This document shows positions 1 through 10,490 of a stretch of DNA of 64,000 nt, piece by piece. Position 1 is the stretch's first letter; each line of letters opens with the position of its first letter. The stretch lies in contig OX638130.1 of the NCBI GenBank assembly GCA_951804985.1, positions 82,640,583 through 82,704,582 on the forward strand, read 5' to 3'. The stretch comes from Dryomyza anilis. Lineage: Eukaryota; Arthropoda; Insecta; Diptera; Dryomyzidae. Below the pieces are notes generated by a model. The model worked only from the letters and a program-made list of their open reading frames with translations. It was not told the origin of the DNA and did no database searches. Made by a program: the position numbers and the translations under genes.

Positions 1-63
1 TTAAAACTCAGGAGCTCTTTAGAATTCTATTGCTCTTCCATAAATCATGGATCTTTATTGCTC

Positions 64-376
64 GCAATGTAAAAAATAATCGACGTAAATATTGCAACCG
101 ATATTAATTGCATTCATTAATCAAGCCAGCAATGAACTTAACTTATTTAATGAAAACATTTGCTATTCTTCGTTAATTCAGCAATTCTGTTTGAATATTT
201 GTACGTCAAATTATTTGCTGCATTGACGTACACATATTCATATTAGCAAACAGAATTGCTGAATTAACGAAGAATAACAAATCTTTACATTAAATTAGTG
301 AATTTCATTGCTGGATTGATTAATGAATGCAATTAATGTCGGTAGCTATATTTACGTCGATTACATTTTCTGTGCA
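64..376. mobile_element. Palindromic (foldback) MITE, CACAGAAAA family
   Basis: The two halves are near-complete reverse complements meeting at about position 216. The left arm (ATCGACGTAAATATTG, then the ATTAATTGCATTCATTAATC block) returns inverted on the right, and the right end reads ACATTTTCTGTGCA. The innermost arms are GTACGTCAA at 201-209 and TTGACGTAC at 223-231. The terminus matches a second partial copy starting near 16042 and the right end of the element at 5189-5796. This is a non-autonomous DNA element with no coding capacity that could fold into a roughly 150-bp hairpin. Confidence 0.8.
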
Positions 377-1266
377 GGTCAATTAATAGATTACGAAATA
401 TAGGATATAATAGCAATATTGAATACGATAAAAAATAAGTAGGTCCAAATTCGTTGATATTTTTAAATCGACTCTAAATGCGATTGAAGGTCAACACATT
501 TCAAATTTAAACATATTATATTCGTGGGCATCAGAATTGGAACCACCCTAAAATGACATTGCTTCAAAGTTTTTTCCTGATGAAATAAATCGCTGATTCG
601 TATGTTTTGCTGCATAATATTAACAGCAAATCATAGAGTGTCGTCCACACAATTCAAGTGAATTGCTTCCATGACCAAATCTCCCCAAGTTCGCGGAAAA
701 TTTAATCAATCAAATCGCTTTAATCAAGAAAAACACATAAAACCCGAAATGAAATCAGTCAAAATCTTCCGCATTTGGCCTGCTGCTCAATGGTGTCGAT
801 GATTTGCAATGTTCGTCTTCCCATTGTGAGCGCCATATGCCCCACCGTGTTTCGCGCGGTGACTATGTCCTTGTGCGCATAAACAAAAGGAGACACGAAG
901 AAAAACTAATTTAATTTAATTTCACTCGCAGACACGCATTACATTCAATTTAAGCCCGCAACAGCGTTGATTCAATTCGACTCATGGGCCCCAATAGACA
1001 AATAAATGTTACGTTTTTTCCTGTCATTGCGCCACGCACATTGGTCCTCACCCCCAAGCACTTCTCTATGCAACACCATTTTATATCTGGCACTCTCTTC
1101 AGGTGCTACGTAATATCGGCTCATGAGCCGCAGCATAACCATTTCATTCCGAATCCGTGCCGCACGCACATTAGCCTCAACATCAATACACATTCCATGC
1201 CAACTACTATTGTACACCAACTTTTAATGTATTTCACTCTCATCTTTGCTTTTCTCACACCTTTAG
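377..1266. other. AT-rich sequence upstream of the LRR exon, probably intron
   Basis: No supported exon. The stretch ends with a pyrimidine tract and TTTAG at 1262-1266, the splice acceptor of the next feature. A short open, GC-richer segment lies at about 753-900 with Cys-rich codons and possible AG/GT boundaries, but it cannot be linked to the LRR frame. The remainder is simple AT-rich DNA. Confidence 0.5.
1244..1266 (+). other. Splice acceptor (polypyrimidine tract plus TTTAG)
   Basis: A T/C-rich run leads to CACCTTTAG immediately before the LRR reading frame. The TAG is in frame with the LRR codons, so translation cannot begin upstream on unspliced RNA. This supports the exon boundary at 1267. 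Confidence 0.7.
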
Positions 1267-2412
1267 GTACTCTGTAACACCGGCGGACTGGAGCAGATTC
1301 CACTGCGTCAACTGCCGTCGACCGTCGAGAACCTCGCACTGACTAAGAACAACTTCCCGGTCATAAAACCCGACTCTTTCGCAGGCCTGCGCGCCCTCAA
1401 GAAACTCTCGCTGGACGGCAACAACATCACGCGCATCAAACAGTTCGCCTTCCGTGGGCTGCCGCGTCTCAAGGAGCTCTCCATACAGTATACACCGCTG
1501 CAGACGGTGGCCCAGTTTGCGTTCGCCGGTTTGCAGAACCTCTCAACCATACTGCTCAGCCACAACCAGATCAATCGCATCGAGGGAAATGCGTTCGCGG
1601 GCACCTCGAACGTCAAACTGATACTGCTCACGAACAACCCAATCGTGCGCATCGAAAGCTCTGCCTTTTCGGGGCTCACGAACGTCGGCCATCTCATACT
1701 GCCCGCGGGCATTCGCAATATCGAGTCAGACGCCTTCTACGCCATGGACACAGTAGGTCTGCTGAAACTCGCGTACATGGATCTGCGCGAGATGTCGCCC
1801 TACACGTTCCGTGGTCTGTCGAACGTGCTGTTGCTAACGTTGCAGGAATCCGATTTAGGTGTCATCTGCGCAGATGCATTCACAGGTCTCTCACAGGTGG
1901 ACACGCTGCAAATTCTCAACAACAAAATCGACTCGATCGAAGAACTTAACTTTACGTATACGGCAGCTATAAAACACCTCAAGTTCCAGGGCAACCATAT
2001 ACTGGAGACGCCCGACCCGGAGGGCATAATACTGGAGGGCGTGGAGCACCTGCAGCTGGTCAATAATCACTTCCCCTGCGGCTGCCACATCCATACGTTG
2101 CTTGACAGCGCGCTGGCGGAGGGCGCGCACAACCAGAGCGAATTCCTACAGCAGAACTACTGCATTTCGCCGCTGGAGGTCAATGGGCGCGCCATGAGCG
2201 AGCTGGATCTGGACACGATCGGACGCTGCCAGGATCAACTAACCAAGGGTAATCTTGGCTCGTCCGCATCTTCGATGGCGTTTAGCGTGAATATGATTCT
2301 GCTGATTGCCGCTGCGACGATATACTTGAAGTTCGCCTATGTCGCAGCATTGCAATCACAGCCCGTGAGCGTGAGCGTGGGTCGCGTGCTGTGGCGCTGG
2401 GTGCAGAGATGA
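1267..2412 (+). CDS. Leucine-rich repeat cell-surface protein, 3'-terminal coding exon (partial, 381 codons)
   Basis: This exon encodes the C-terminal part of an extracellular LRR protein of the kind used for neuronal adhesion or receptor roles. The frame is open from the base after the acceptor AG (1265-1266); the in-frame TAG at 1264-1266 belongs to the acceptor, so the exon starts in phase 0 and the signal peptide and N-terminus lie upstream. There is no in-frame ATG start: codon 1507 is GTG and internal. Numbering from 1267, residues 3-17 look like the end of an LRRNT cap. About ten 24-residue repeats (LxxLxLxxNxIxxIxxxAFxGLxx) follow at 20-258, then an LRRCT cap with Cys271, Cys273, Cys299 and Cys321. 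Possible N-glycosylation sites are N53, N91, N228 and N289. A hydrophobic segment at about 338-362 and a 19-residue tail suggest a membrane span or processed GPI signal. Codons are much GC-richer than the flanks. The family is clear; the exact orthologue is not recognised. Confidence 0.9.
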   Translation, partial: VLCNTGGLEQIPLRQLPSTVENLALTKNNFPVIKPDSFAGLRALKKLSLDGNNITRIKQFAFRGLPRLKELSIQYTPLQTVAQFAFAGLQNLSTILLSHNQINRIEGNAFAGTSNVKLILLTNNPIVRIESSAFSGLTNVGHLILPAGIRNIESDAFYAMDTVGLLKLAYMDLREMSPYTFRGLSNVLLLTLQESDLGVICADAFTGLSQVDTLQILNNKIDSIEELNFTYTAAIKHLKFQGNHILETPDPEGIILEGVEHLQLVNNHFPCGCHIHTLLDSALAEGAHNQSEFLQQNYCISPLEVNGRAMSELDLDTIGRCQDQLTKGNLGSSASSMAFSVNMILLIAAATIYLKFAYVAALQSQPVSVSVGRVLWRWVQR

Positions 2413-4167
2413 ATGTAGCTTATTTGGGACATTGTGGCAGTGAATGGCGACGTCGAAGACAATGCCAGTTAGCTGCAGGTAAGCTAAAGGTCAATCGGAG
2501 TTATGGCAACCCTCCGAAGACACTAGTCTAAGATGTACATTAACCTAAGTATCCGAAGAGTGTATAAAGCATATGTAGGCGACATCGTTATTACAAGATG
2601 TCGTTGGTATCTAAGATTCCTGTGAACTAGTGAAAACGAGTGCAATTTTAGCTTAACAATGAAAGTATTGCAGAGCCATATAGAATCAAACAAAAGCTAT
2701 AGTTATGAGTAGTGATGATCTAAAAATCCAAGACCGACATGAACAAGAACACAAAATAATTTCGGTTTTATTCGGTTCATGCCTTTATTGAGTTCCATGC
2801 CTTTATTGAGTGCTATCTACATACAAAAAACTCAGATATTAAAAGTCGTTGGTATTCGATACTCATAAATCACTGTTAAAAGAATAATGAGCCACTTATT
2901 AAACAATTTCGATATCTTTATTTAAGACTGAATTTAAGTTTTGGTGATTTTTAAGATTTAATTTGTCATGTTTTAATTTACATAAGTGGCTAAATTCGCT
3001 TCGTACCACAGAATATGATTCCTAAAATTTGCAAGAAATGCAAGACTCTTGCAGAAAAAACAAAACTGACGCTGCAAGAACAAGAACGACCCTGAAAGTA
3101 CCATACTACCATGCTTGTTCTTGCATTTTCTCATCATTAGTTTTGAGTGATATATATAACTTAGTTTATATATTAATTGATTTGTCATTTTCTTAATTTA
3201 TTTAGTGTTATAGCCTACTTTTTAGTACTTGTCTTCCATTCACATTTTCAGTTAAAACAAAAAACCCTGTTTTTTTGTCTAATATCTAAAAATGAATACG
3301 CTCTCTCAATTCAATCAACTAATTTCTGTATTTTTATTCCCAAAATGAAATGCCACTACCTTTCAATCCCATTATTCGTTTATTGATTACATTATCCCCA
3401 TTATCCTAATTTTCACATTCGACATTCTGCCACTTGAGCACAAACTTAAAATCCAATCAAAACCATTAACGCTAAAAACCATTCGAACCCATACTGACTT
3501 CTCTCTGTACTTTTTCATTTACCCACTATTTGACTGGCAAAAAGAATGCCATAATCAAACTGATAATTCTAAATCAATTCAGTGGAGGCAACTTCTTTGG
3601 CAGCATAACTCGAAAGCGTTTAGCGGTGAGAAAGAACCATAGACAATAAAAAAAATACGTTTTTTCGCTTGCATTTGAATGGTGGAAAATAATTCAAGGA
3701 CTTTTAAGTGGTAGGACTTATGAACTAAATGCATATATAAAAGGACAGACAACTGAATGAAGCAACTGACAGCTGTTGGTTAGTAGCAATGTATGGCATT
3801 CGAAGGAGGAACAGTACACCTTAACCGAAATCGTTATACAAAAATCCGAAATAAACCAATATCCAAAACCGATTAATGGTTTTGGTTTTATACAATTTGA
3901 AAATTGTTTTTTTAAAAACTAAATTTAATTTAAATCAAGAAAATTATATATCGTCGTTGTAGAACAAAAAAAGTCAGCTAATATATTTTAAAAATGCAAA
4001 ATATAAATTACAAAAATCTTTATATATCTGTCAATTTTAAATAATGATCTCAATTTTTTTACCACATAATAACAAAATTTAAATCTAAGTATCAATTGAT
4101 ATTTTAACTTTAAAAATGCATAAAAATTTTATTTTTATCAAAATTGTATTTGATATTGAACATCTTG
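2413..4167 (+). other. 3' flank of the LRR gene, UTR then AT-rich DNA
   Basis: The first few hundred bases are GC-richer than the rest and are probably 3' UTR. ATTAAA variants occur near 2837 and 2896; the first canonical AATAAA I see is at 3645-3650. A 16-bp direct repeat (ATGCCTTTATTGAGT core) lies at about 2779-2812. From about 2850 the DNA is AT-rich with no supported gene. Confidence 0.4.
2476..2484 (+). other. Candidate splice donor in the 3' UTR
   Basis: CAG followed by GTAAGC matches the insect 5' splice-site consensus closely. It lies 66 nt after the LRR stop codon, so use would put an intron in the 3' UTR or join an alternative 3' end. No acceptor partner can be assigned. It could be chance. 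Confidence 0.35.
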
Positions 4168-4387
4168 CACCCAGAAAAAAATTCCCAGAAATCCCTTTAA
4201 AATTGGTCAATAGGGCAATTATTGATTTAATAGTATATAAAAAATATGTACTTTCATATAGACACAATGGCAATGTTATGGTATTTTCTAGTATTTAATG
4301 GTATTTTCCGATTAAAATAATAATTTATCCTATTGATTATTTTTAATAGTAAAAAACTATTGTTTACATAGTATTTTTTTCTGGGTG
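4168..4387 (-). mobile_element. CACCCAGA MITE, copy 1 (220 bp)
   Basis: The terminal inverted repeats are CACCCAGAAAAAAA on the left and TTTTTTTCTGGGTG on the right. The right flank is TA and the left flank is TG, read as a mutated TA target duplication typical of Tc1/mariner-type elements. The interior is the reverse complement of the copy at 12185-12385, and a further fragment lies at 11817-11881. Confidence 0.8.
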
Positions 4388-4679
4388 TAGGTAATTGGTA
4401 AAATAATTCTGGGTTTTTCAAAATATTAAACTTATGAAGAAAAAGTGAAATTAATAGTTGGTTCTTTGAAGTCACCCATTTTGATAATACGGCCGGTGAG
4501 GTTGCTCAGGACTTTAAATCCATTTGACGGAATTTAGGTAGGTAGATAACTAGTTTTCTTATTTCTAATCCTGAGATGTCTGACAGATCGTCGAAGATGT
4601 ATTTGCCAAATGCCCGAAACCATTCAGCGTCTAGGGCAGGAAATTGGCAAAGATAGTGGGATAGGGATTTGTTTTCATT

Positions 4680-5017
4680 ACTGCCTGAACAGAATGCGGG
4701 CGGCGAACGATAAATGAGAATTCGAACATGGAAAACAACAACAAATTTTCCGATCAGCGGCCGACGCAAGAATAAAATCTATTTTATTTTTCTGTCAACG
4801 GCCGGTGGCGCTCTCAAGCAATGTTGTCATATTTTTTGAAAATTCCAAGGGAATTTGTGAATCATTGCCAACTTTGTCAAATTTTTTCATATATTTTAAT
4901 TTTTGTTTACATTTTTGAAGTTTGTTCGCCGCTCGCCGACGTTCGTTCTTATTTTGGGAGTCCTCTCATTTGACGCTTGTCGCTCGCCGTCCGCCGTCCG
5001 TATTCTGTTCAGGCAGT
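4680..5017. mobile_element. MITE inserted in the LINE tail (338 bp)
   Basis: Perfect 16-bp terminal inverted repeats, ACTGCCTGAACAGAAT at 4680-4695 and its complement at 5002-5017, are followed inward by similar CGG/CGGCGAACG-rich sequence. It lies between the CRSC half and the SHYLC half of the LINE Cys/His motif, so the disrupted codons mark the insertion point. A related end (TATTCTGTTCAAGCAGT) occurs near 49960. The target duplication is unclear. Confidence 0.75.
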
Positions 5018-5188
5018 TAATATCGTTGCAGCTCCGACAATGTGTGTTGGAGGGGAGTTCTGGTCTAGCTGTATGTTTCCTCCATTTCCCAGTGTAGTAT
5101 GATAATTGCAACAATTATCACAATGTCTCCATGTCACCTGGAAATTTAATCGATTGATCTTTTTGTATAGTATGTGGGTCAGATCTTA

Positions 5189-5796
5189 CACAGAAAAAAT
5201 ATTAAATATTTAATCATCTTAATTAATAAATTCACAAAAAAACAAAATTTTACATCAATACAATTAAAAATTTTGTTCAAATAACTATTGAATTAATTGC
5301 ATTAACAATCGCCGTTGCTGAGCACACGCTGCGGCGCGGCGTCACGACACGAGCTTGCAGTGAATGTACGCCGGCAAATAAGCAAACGATGGAATTTTTG
5401 TTTGCGCACATATTATTCCCATTTGGTATATGCGAAGAGCTTGATCATCCTCTGAGTGTGTCGTCAAAAATGGTGATGATGGCAATGGTTGCATATTTAA
5501 TTATGTTTCCAACTTCATATAAAATATATGTTATGTACTTTCACAAGAATTTATAACATTCTTTTTTAATTCACTGAATGAGAATTATATATACTGTGAA
5601 GATGATAAAAATAGTTTTAAAACGTCGACCATACTGATGAAAATTATGCAAAGTCCTTAAATGGTATATTTTTGGAAGAAAATCACATTTTTAGCTAATG
5701 TGTTTGCTAAATACATTAGAACTCGTTGCTCGGCCAGCTAATGGTACACAATTATTTATGGTTGCTGTATTTAAGTCGATTTTTTTTTTTTCTGTG
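5189..5796. mobile_element. CACAGAAAA-family MITE inside the LINE (608 bp)
   Basis: TA-CACAGAAAAAAT on the left and a T-run with CTGTG-TA on the right give short inverted termini and TA duplications. The right subterminal sequence (ATCGACTTAAATACAGCAACC when complemented) resembles the palindromic MITE at 64-376. It separates the LINE RNase H part from its tail. A GC-rich patch at about 5310-5370 lies inside. Confidence 0.7.
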
Positions 5797-6479
5797 TATT
5801 GTTTTAGGCATGAGATAATAAGTGTGCTTTCACAACTCCCAGGGGAACAAATATTTTCTCCGCTTGGGTATTGTAAAGGGAAAAAGCTCACCTCGCCAGC
5901 TCGTATATTTCTTTGTTCTCCTCTATTTTGCTTGTGTCCAGGAACCGAGCGAAAAGTTACCTTTAGTCGACTATCGAAACCAGCGTGCTCATTTCTCCAC
6001 TGAGCTACAAGTTAGAATTTAATCGTTGCGGAGTCAAAGACTTTGATCGACGCTTGTCTATCGATAGGTAAAGCAATCCTTATGTTGGATTGTACCATTT
6101 TATTGAGATTTTTATTAAAAGTAGTGCCGCGTGAAAAACTCTACTATGATCTGGAAGTCGGAAAGATATGAATATGTTTAGATAACCCGATAAGATAGCT
6201 GCACCAGTGCCACAGTCTATTTTTGAACCGTGAGTGAAGAAAATTGTGCTGAAATCTCTTGCCTAAACTCAATTCTGTTCGGGTTGAGACCACGGTTGCG
6301 AAGTTTTTTGAAAATCGAGCTTTGGAGTGTAGTAGTCTGTAGGATTCACTATAAGTACTTGAGTTAGGAAGTCTTGAAATTTTCTATGACCGCATGGTCT
6401 GAAAGATAGAACTTATAGGTTTTTACATTTCACAAACGTAAAGATCAGTTTACATCTATAATAATGTGCCACATCTGTC

Positions 6480-6600
6480 AACAAATTTTGTGAAACTGTT
6501 TTTGTTTCTTGTTTTTTTTTACATGACGAATGACTGCGAAAGAGATATAAATATAAATACGATTTAAAGAGAGAAAACTACATAGTGATGCCAACTAATT
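6480..6600 (+). repeat. Dispersed repeat, also at 49614-49765
   Basis: The segment containing ATGACTGCGAAAGAG after a long T-run is matched near 49660, including neighbouring sequence on both sides. The family is unidentified. Confidence 0.5.
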
Positions 6601-6899
6601 GAGTTTCCGCAGAATCTTTTATGTTCTAAACAAATTTTAAACAACCATAACTTTAGAACGCAGTGTCGATTAGACATAGCAACGATACTTAACAATTTTA
6701 TTGTGTAAATAATTATTGCTATTTACGAAATTGATACAAAAATCTGTATAACTCGAACTTTCAATATAGTGACGATATGTTGAATTTTAAATTTTTTACT
6801 TCTTGTATTTTTAAAGTTCACAAACATTTATATAAAAAGTTAAAATTTTTAGAACTGCCAGATATAGAAATAGACAGAATAATGAATATATGCGTCAAC

Positions 6900-7158
6900 C
6901 AACTCATTGTCCATCAAACTTATTTGGTTCTTGCAACTGTTAAGTCGATTCTCATAGCTAAACAATAACCTTGTATAGTATTACAATAAATTTAGAATAG
7001 TTTTAGTATAATTTAGTGTATGATAATATTTCAAGTACCAACCGAATAATTCAGTACTATCTGTAGAAATTATGTGTTTACTCGAATAAATTTGGTTGTT
7101 GCAACCAACATTTTCTTTGTTTTCCAATCTCATGTCAAAAAGATAATTTTTTTGTGTG
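6900..7158 (-). mobile_element. CACACAGAAAA MITE, one end (copy 3)
   Basis: The right end, complemented, reads TACACACAAAAAAATTATC and then CATGAGATTGGAA, matching the starts of the elements at 47228 and 58741 (CACACAGAAAA...CATGAGGTTGGAA). TA follows at 7159-7160. A GTTGCAACC palindrome near 7100 is also typical of the family. The left boundary is uncertain. Confidence 0.5.
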
Positions 7159-7159
7159 T

Positions 7160-8380
7160 ACAAAATTTGAAATAATTTTTAATTTCCACTATAAAAGTTT
7201 ATTGTAGAAATTGGTAAATTCGCATATTTAAGTATTGCGATGCGGAACTCCATTACTGTAATATTTTTTTTTTGGTTACTTAGTGTCATTAAATGTCCAT
7301 TTCAATTATAGCACACATTTCTTTTTTCTTTGGTCATTCTCATTACACTGTGCGGACTGTGCAAAACCTTTCAGTGCAATTTTCGATAATGATTTCTCGG
7401 TTTTGTACCATTTTTCTGTTTTGTATCGCATATTGAGCGATGCAGAATATCGAATGCAGAATTCAGGATTCACTGCGAATGAACGGCAAATTGTTTTTGG
7501 TTGAATGTGGGAAAAGCAGAGGATATGAACAGCAAATTAAAAATACAAAAAAACACACAATAACTGTTTAAGGTTGAGGTTTTAATTTTTTGCATTTATT
7601 TTTTATTTATTTTCTTTCTGCCCTGCTGTTGCTGGTTTCCTGTTCTCGACTGCAGCTCGTAATGCGCAATGCTTTTGTGTCGTACATTCGGTTGCAACTA
7701 CACTTGGAAAAAATAATATACAATTAATCATTTTTTTTTTATTTAATTTGTCAATTATTTTAATCGAAAAATAGCATTAATATTAAACATATTAAATAAA
7801 TTATTTTTGTTCATACTAAAAAATCAGAAGTGCCAAGCTAGTGACAGCTCAAAACAATAAGAAGTTAATTTTGAACTCGCGTTTCTTTGGTCCGAACTTT
7901 CAATGTCTTTTGTTTTGCTTTCTTCGATCACTTGTTATAAATAGAACACAACAACAAACTCATGTCTTCTGGTGAGTTCACTTCGTTCCTACTGCAAGCG
8001 CAACAACAAAGATATACGAATTCAACAACACAGCAATGAAACTCGAGTTTGAGTTTTTCGCGGAAATACAACAAACAAAATCCGTAAGTGTTTTTGTACA
8101 ATGAGAAGTTTTTGTTGGGGCAGAAATAATGGATGCCCGTGCATTATATCAATAACTGTTTTTTGGTCAATTTTTAACTGAGTGTACTGTTGATTGAATT
8201 TGTGCTTCGTATGTTGTTGTTCTTGTAGTTGTTTTTGGCGACTTGATTTAAAGTCCTGCTTCTCTCCTTCTCCTCTTCTCAAACTATAGCCTTTCTTTCC
8301 TCTTTAGTTTGTTTTGCTTGCATTATGCGCTCCTCTACCACGCCCTTCTTTTTTAAGCCGTCGATAAACAGCAACTGCAC
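7160..8380. other. AT-rich sequence without a supported gene
   Basis: A moderately complex stretch with no repeat copy I could pair and no coding signal. It grades into the CAG-rich island that follows. Confidence 0.5.
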
Positions 8381-9020
8381 AGCTTAAGTGCCAAAAACAT
8401 CAACCAGGATTCTGTTGAAAAAACTCAGCGCTTGTTTTTCTTTGACGCCTTAAGTCGTAGGACGAATCGTTCAAATGCGGGTATAACGAGCTACAGCAAC
8501 AGCAGCAACATCATCGACAGTAGCAACAACAATATTTTTCGTGTTGTGTGCTGATAATTTAAAATCAATTTAAAGAATATAACTAAATAAAAAAATCACC
8601 GGAAAAAGCAAAAAAAATATAAAAAGGTGGCCACTCCATACGCTGTCATATCCATGCTTTTAAGCCATTCAGAGAACAATAAAATCCGTGCAATGACAAA
8701 GAGGTTACAACAAAAACCTGTTACAACTGCCGCCTGCTACTGTTGATTAAATGCAGCCATCGTCAAGAACATCAACAGCAGCAACATCATCATCATCACT
8801 ATAATCAGCATCATCATCAGCTTCACTGGCGCAATTTGACAGCGCCAGTGACAAAATGCAAAAAGTTGTTTGTAGTCGGCAACAATAAAAATATTTCAAC
8901 GATGAAAAACCAAAAAATATGGCTGCAGTCAACATTTCAGTTGATGTGTAATGACGTCATAAAAAACAGCATTGCCAGCTGCGATTACACTCGACCATAT
9001 CATGCAATTTTTTCTGTAGG
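8380..9020. other. Unique-looking island with CAG/CAA/CAT trinucleotide runs
   Basis: Runs of CAGCAA and CATCAT lie at about 8490-8530 and 8760-8820. A perfect 10-bp inverted repeat (TCACTGGCGC, 9-nt loop) lies at 8823-8851. GC is higher than in the flanks. The longest open frame, 8743-9036, owes its His/Gln content to the triplet runs. This is probably host noncoding DNA rather than a gene. Confidence 0.5.
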
Positions 9021-10134
9021 AAATACAGCACGTTAACTGCCTTCTAAGTGCTATTTTATTTGTGTTCAATAAAAAAATACTATTCAGAAATACGTATAAC
9101 AATCTATTCAAATAGCTTTTTATTTGCCCGTAAATCATTGAGTATAAATTTTTAAAATTCGATACAAAAATGATATATTTTTAAAATACATGAAAAGTGA
9201 TTTGTAAATATAAAAATACTGAAGAAATAAAATAAGTTTATCGATATCTATAATGTCAAAAACAACGATTCATTCTAGACAGGTTCGCTTTTATCAAAAA
9301 CTGCAGTGTTTTGGTATTAATTTAGAAAAAAGAAAACGAAAATTAGGGTTTATAAATGGTATCGTTCGAAAATATTGAAAATTCTATAAAAATCGAAAGC
9401 AGATTTTGAAAATATGAATTGTAATGTGTTTTTTTTCAGTGTTTCTGCTTCAATAATCGCATATAATAATAATATGTATTTTACAGTTAATACGAAAGTT
9501 ACTAATTACGTGACTGAAGAAAACGAGAAAACACTAAGGGTATTCATTTCACTTCGTATTGCATGTGTATATGCGTATTTTATTAAAATTGTACACTATA
9601 AATCTTATAATTTCTACGACATGCGCATATACTCAGTAGATACGATGAAATGAATACCTTTAATATATGTATTATTCATTAGACCCTCAATACAAAAACT
9701 AAGAACACAAAGATAGTCTTAGTTTATTTGTGTATTAAAATTTGTCCTATAGCCCAATAAACTATTACGCCAGCAAACATGTCGTATACTTTACATCTTT
9801 ATTGACATACACCATTTACGGAATCGTAAAAACAACGTTTAAGATATCAAATAAAATGAAAAACACTGCAGTTTATACTGCTGAATATATAATAGAAGAA
9901 TTATTACACTGAATATAGTTTGTTTTTGCAGTAAAGTAAAAATTTGATAATTATAGGCAAAATCATTTAAAATTATATTTAACATATTCAGCGTGTTTTA
10001 TCTGGTATTCGCACCATGTAGTATATGTACGACACAATAACACAGAAACGTCAATTTGTTCTTGCATCCCTTATAAATGTGAAATACCACAAGTGTTACA
10101 TTTGAGAGTAGCCTGAGGTATATTTTCGGTTCAT
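9021..10134. other. AT-rich sequence, nothing recognised
   Basis: Low-complexity AT-rich DNA. Short open frames here have no coding character and no repeat family could be assigned. Confidence 0.5.
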
Positions 10135-10340
10135 ATACATTTCCCCGAAAGCCATTAACCCGAAATATATTTCACCGAAGCCATTTCCCGAAAGACATTT
10201 CCCCGAATGGACGTCGAAATGGACTCTTTCCCGAAAAGGACATTTCCCCGAATGCACATTTCCTCGAAATGGACATTTCTCTGAAATCGACATTTCCCCG
10301 AAATAAAAATTTTCCGAAAATGTAATTTTCCCGAAATGTG
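10135..10340. repeat. Minisatellite A, about 18-bp unit
   Basis: About a dozen degenerate copies of GACATTTCCCCGAAATG in tandem. All three minus-strand frames stay open across about 10172-10447, which is a consequence of the repeat and not evidence of a protein. Confidence 0.85.
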
Positions 10341-10379
10341 GGCGGATAGTGCAAAAAACTGAACAAAAAATATTTGCAG

Positions 10380-10490
10380 GAATCGATAGCTGTAAATCGA
10401 ATAGTACCATTTGGTATATGACCTCCAAAAACGGATATAAACCGCATATATGACCCAAAAATGTTTAATTGGGGAAATCGATAGCGGAGA
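10380..10490. repeat. Repeat pair member, second copy at about 11940-12050
   Basis: Both copies carry an ACCATTTGGTATATGACC-like start, AAACCGCAT, ATGACCCAA or TTACCCAA, and AAATCGATAGCGG or AAATCGACATCATTAGCGG. This suggests the minisatellite block and the 11.9-12.1 kb segment derive from one larger element family. Confidence 0.55.

Larger units (their letters stand above)
4506..6420 (-). mobile_element. Decayed LINE remnant with RNase H and C-terminal Cys/His tail
   Basis: A non-LTR retrotransposon on the minus strand, broken and not functional. At 6250-6121 a frame reads FFTHGSKIDCGTGAA followed by SFRLPDHS, matching the start of a LINE RNase H domain (usually FTDGSK); the first catalytic Asp is His here. 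At 5945-5934 VPGH matches the late RNase H motif but in another frame, so there is a frameshift. At 5039-5028 CRSC begins the C-terminal zinc-binding tail, which resumes after an insertion as SHYLCQFPAL, then DLSDISGLEIRKL, ending near 4506. The RNase H domain suggests an I-like clade. Two MITEs interrupt it (5189-5796 and 4680-5017). Bases 6251-6420 also resemble the inter-domain linker (DYYTPKLDFQK). Confidence 0.75.

Noticed and set aside
64..376. CRISPR array or bacterial repeat structure
   Set aside because: There are no regular direct repeats with unique spacers; the repeats are inverted and the DNA is an animal genome.
972..1339. Overlapping frames on both strands before the LRR exon
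   Set aside because: They cross the splice acceptor, lack any domain and do not join the LRR frame.
1308..2130. Minus-strand frames of 79-136 codons
   Set aside because: Antisense shadows of the GC-rich LRR exon.
1507..2412. Start of the LRR protein at 1507
   Set aside because: The codon is GTG within a leucine-rich repeat; the frame continues upstream to the splice acceptor at 1267.
8743..9036. Histidine/glutamine-rich 97-codon protein
   Set aside because: Composition comes from CAT/CAG triplet runs; the rest of the frame shows no coding bias.
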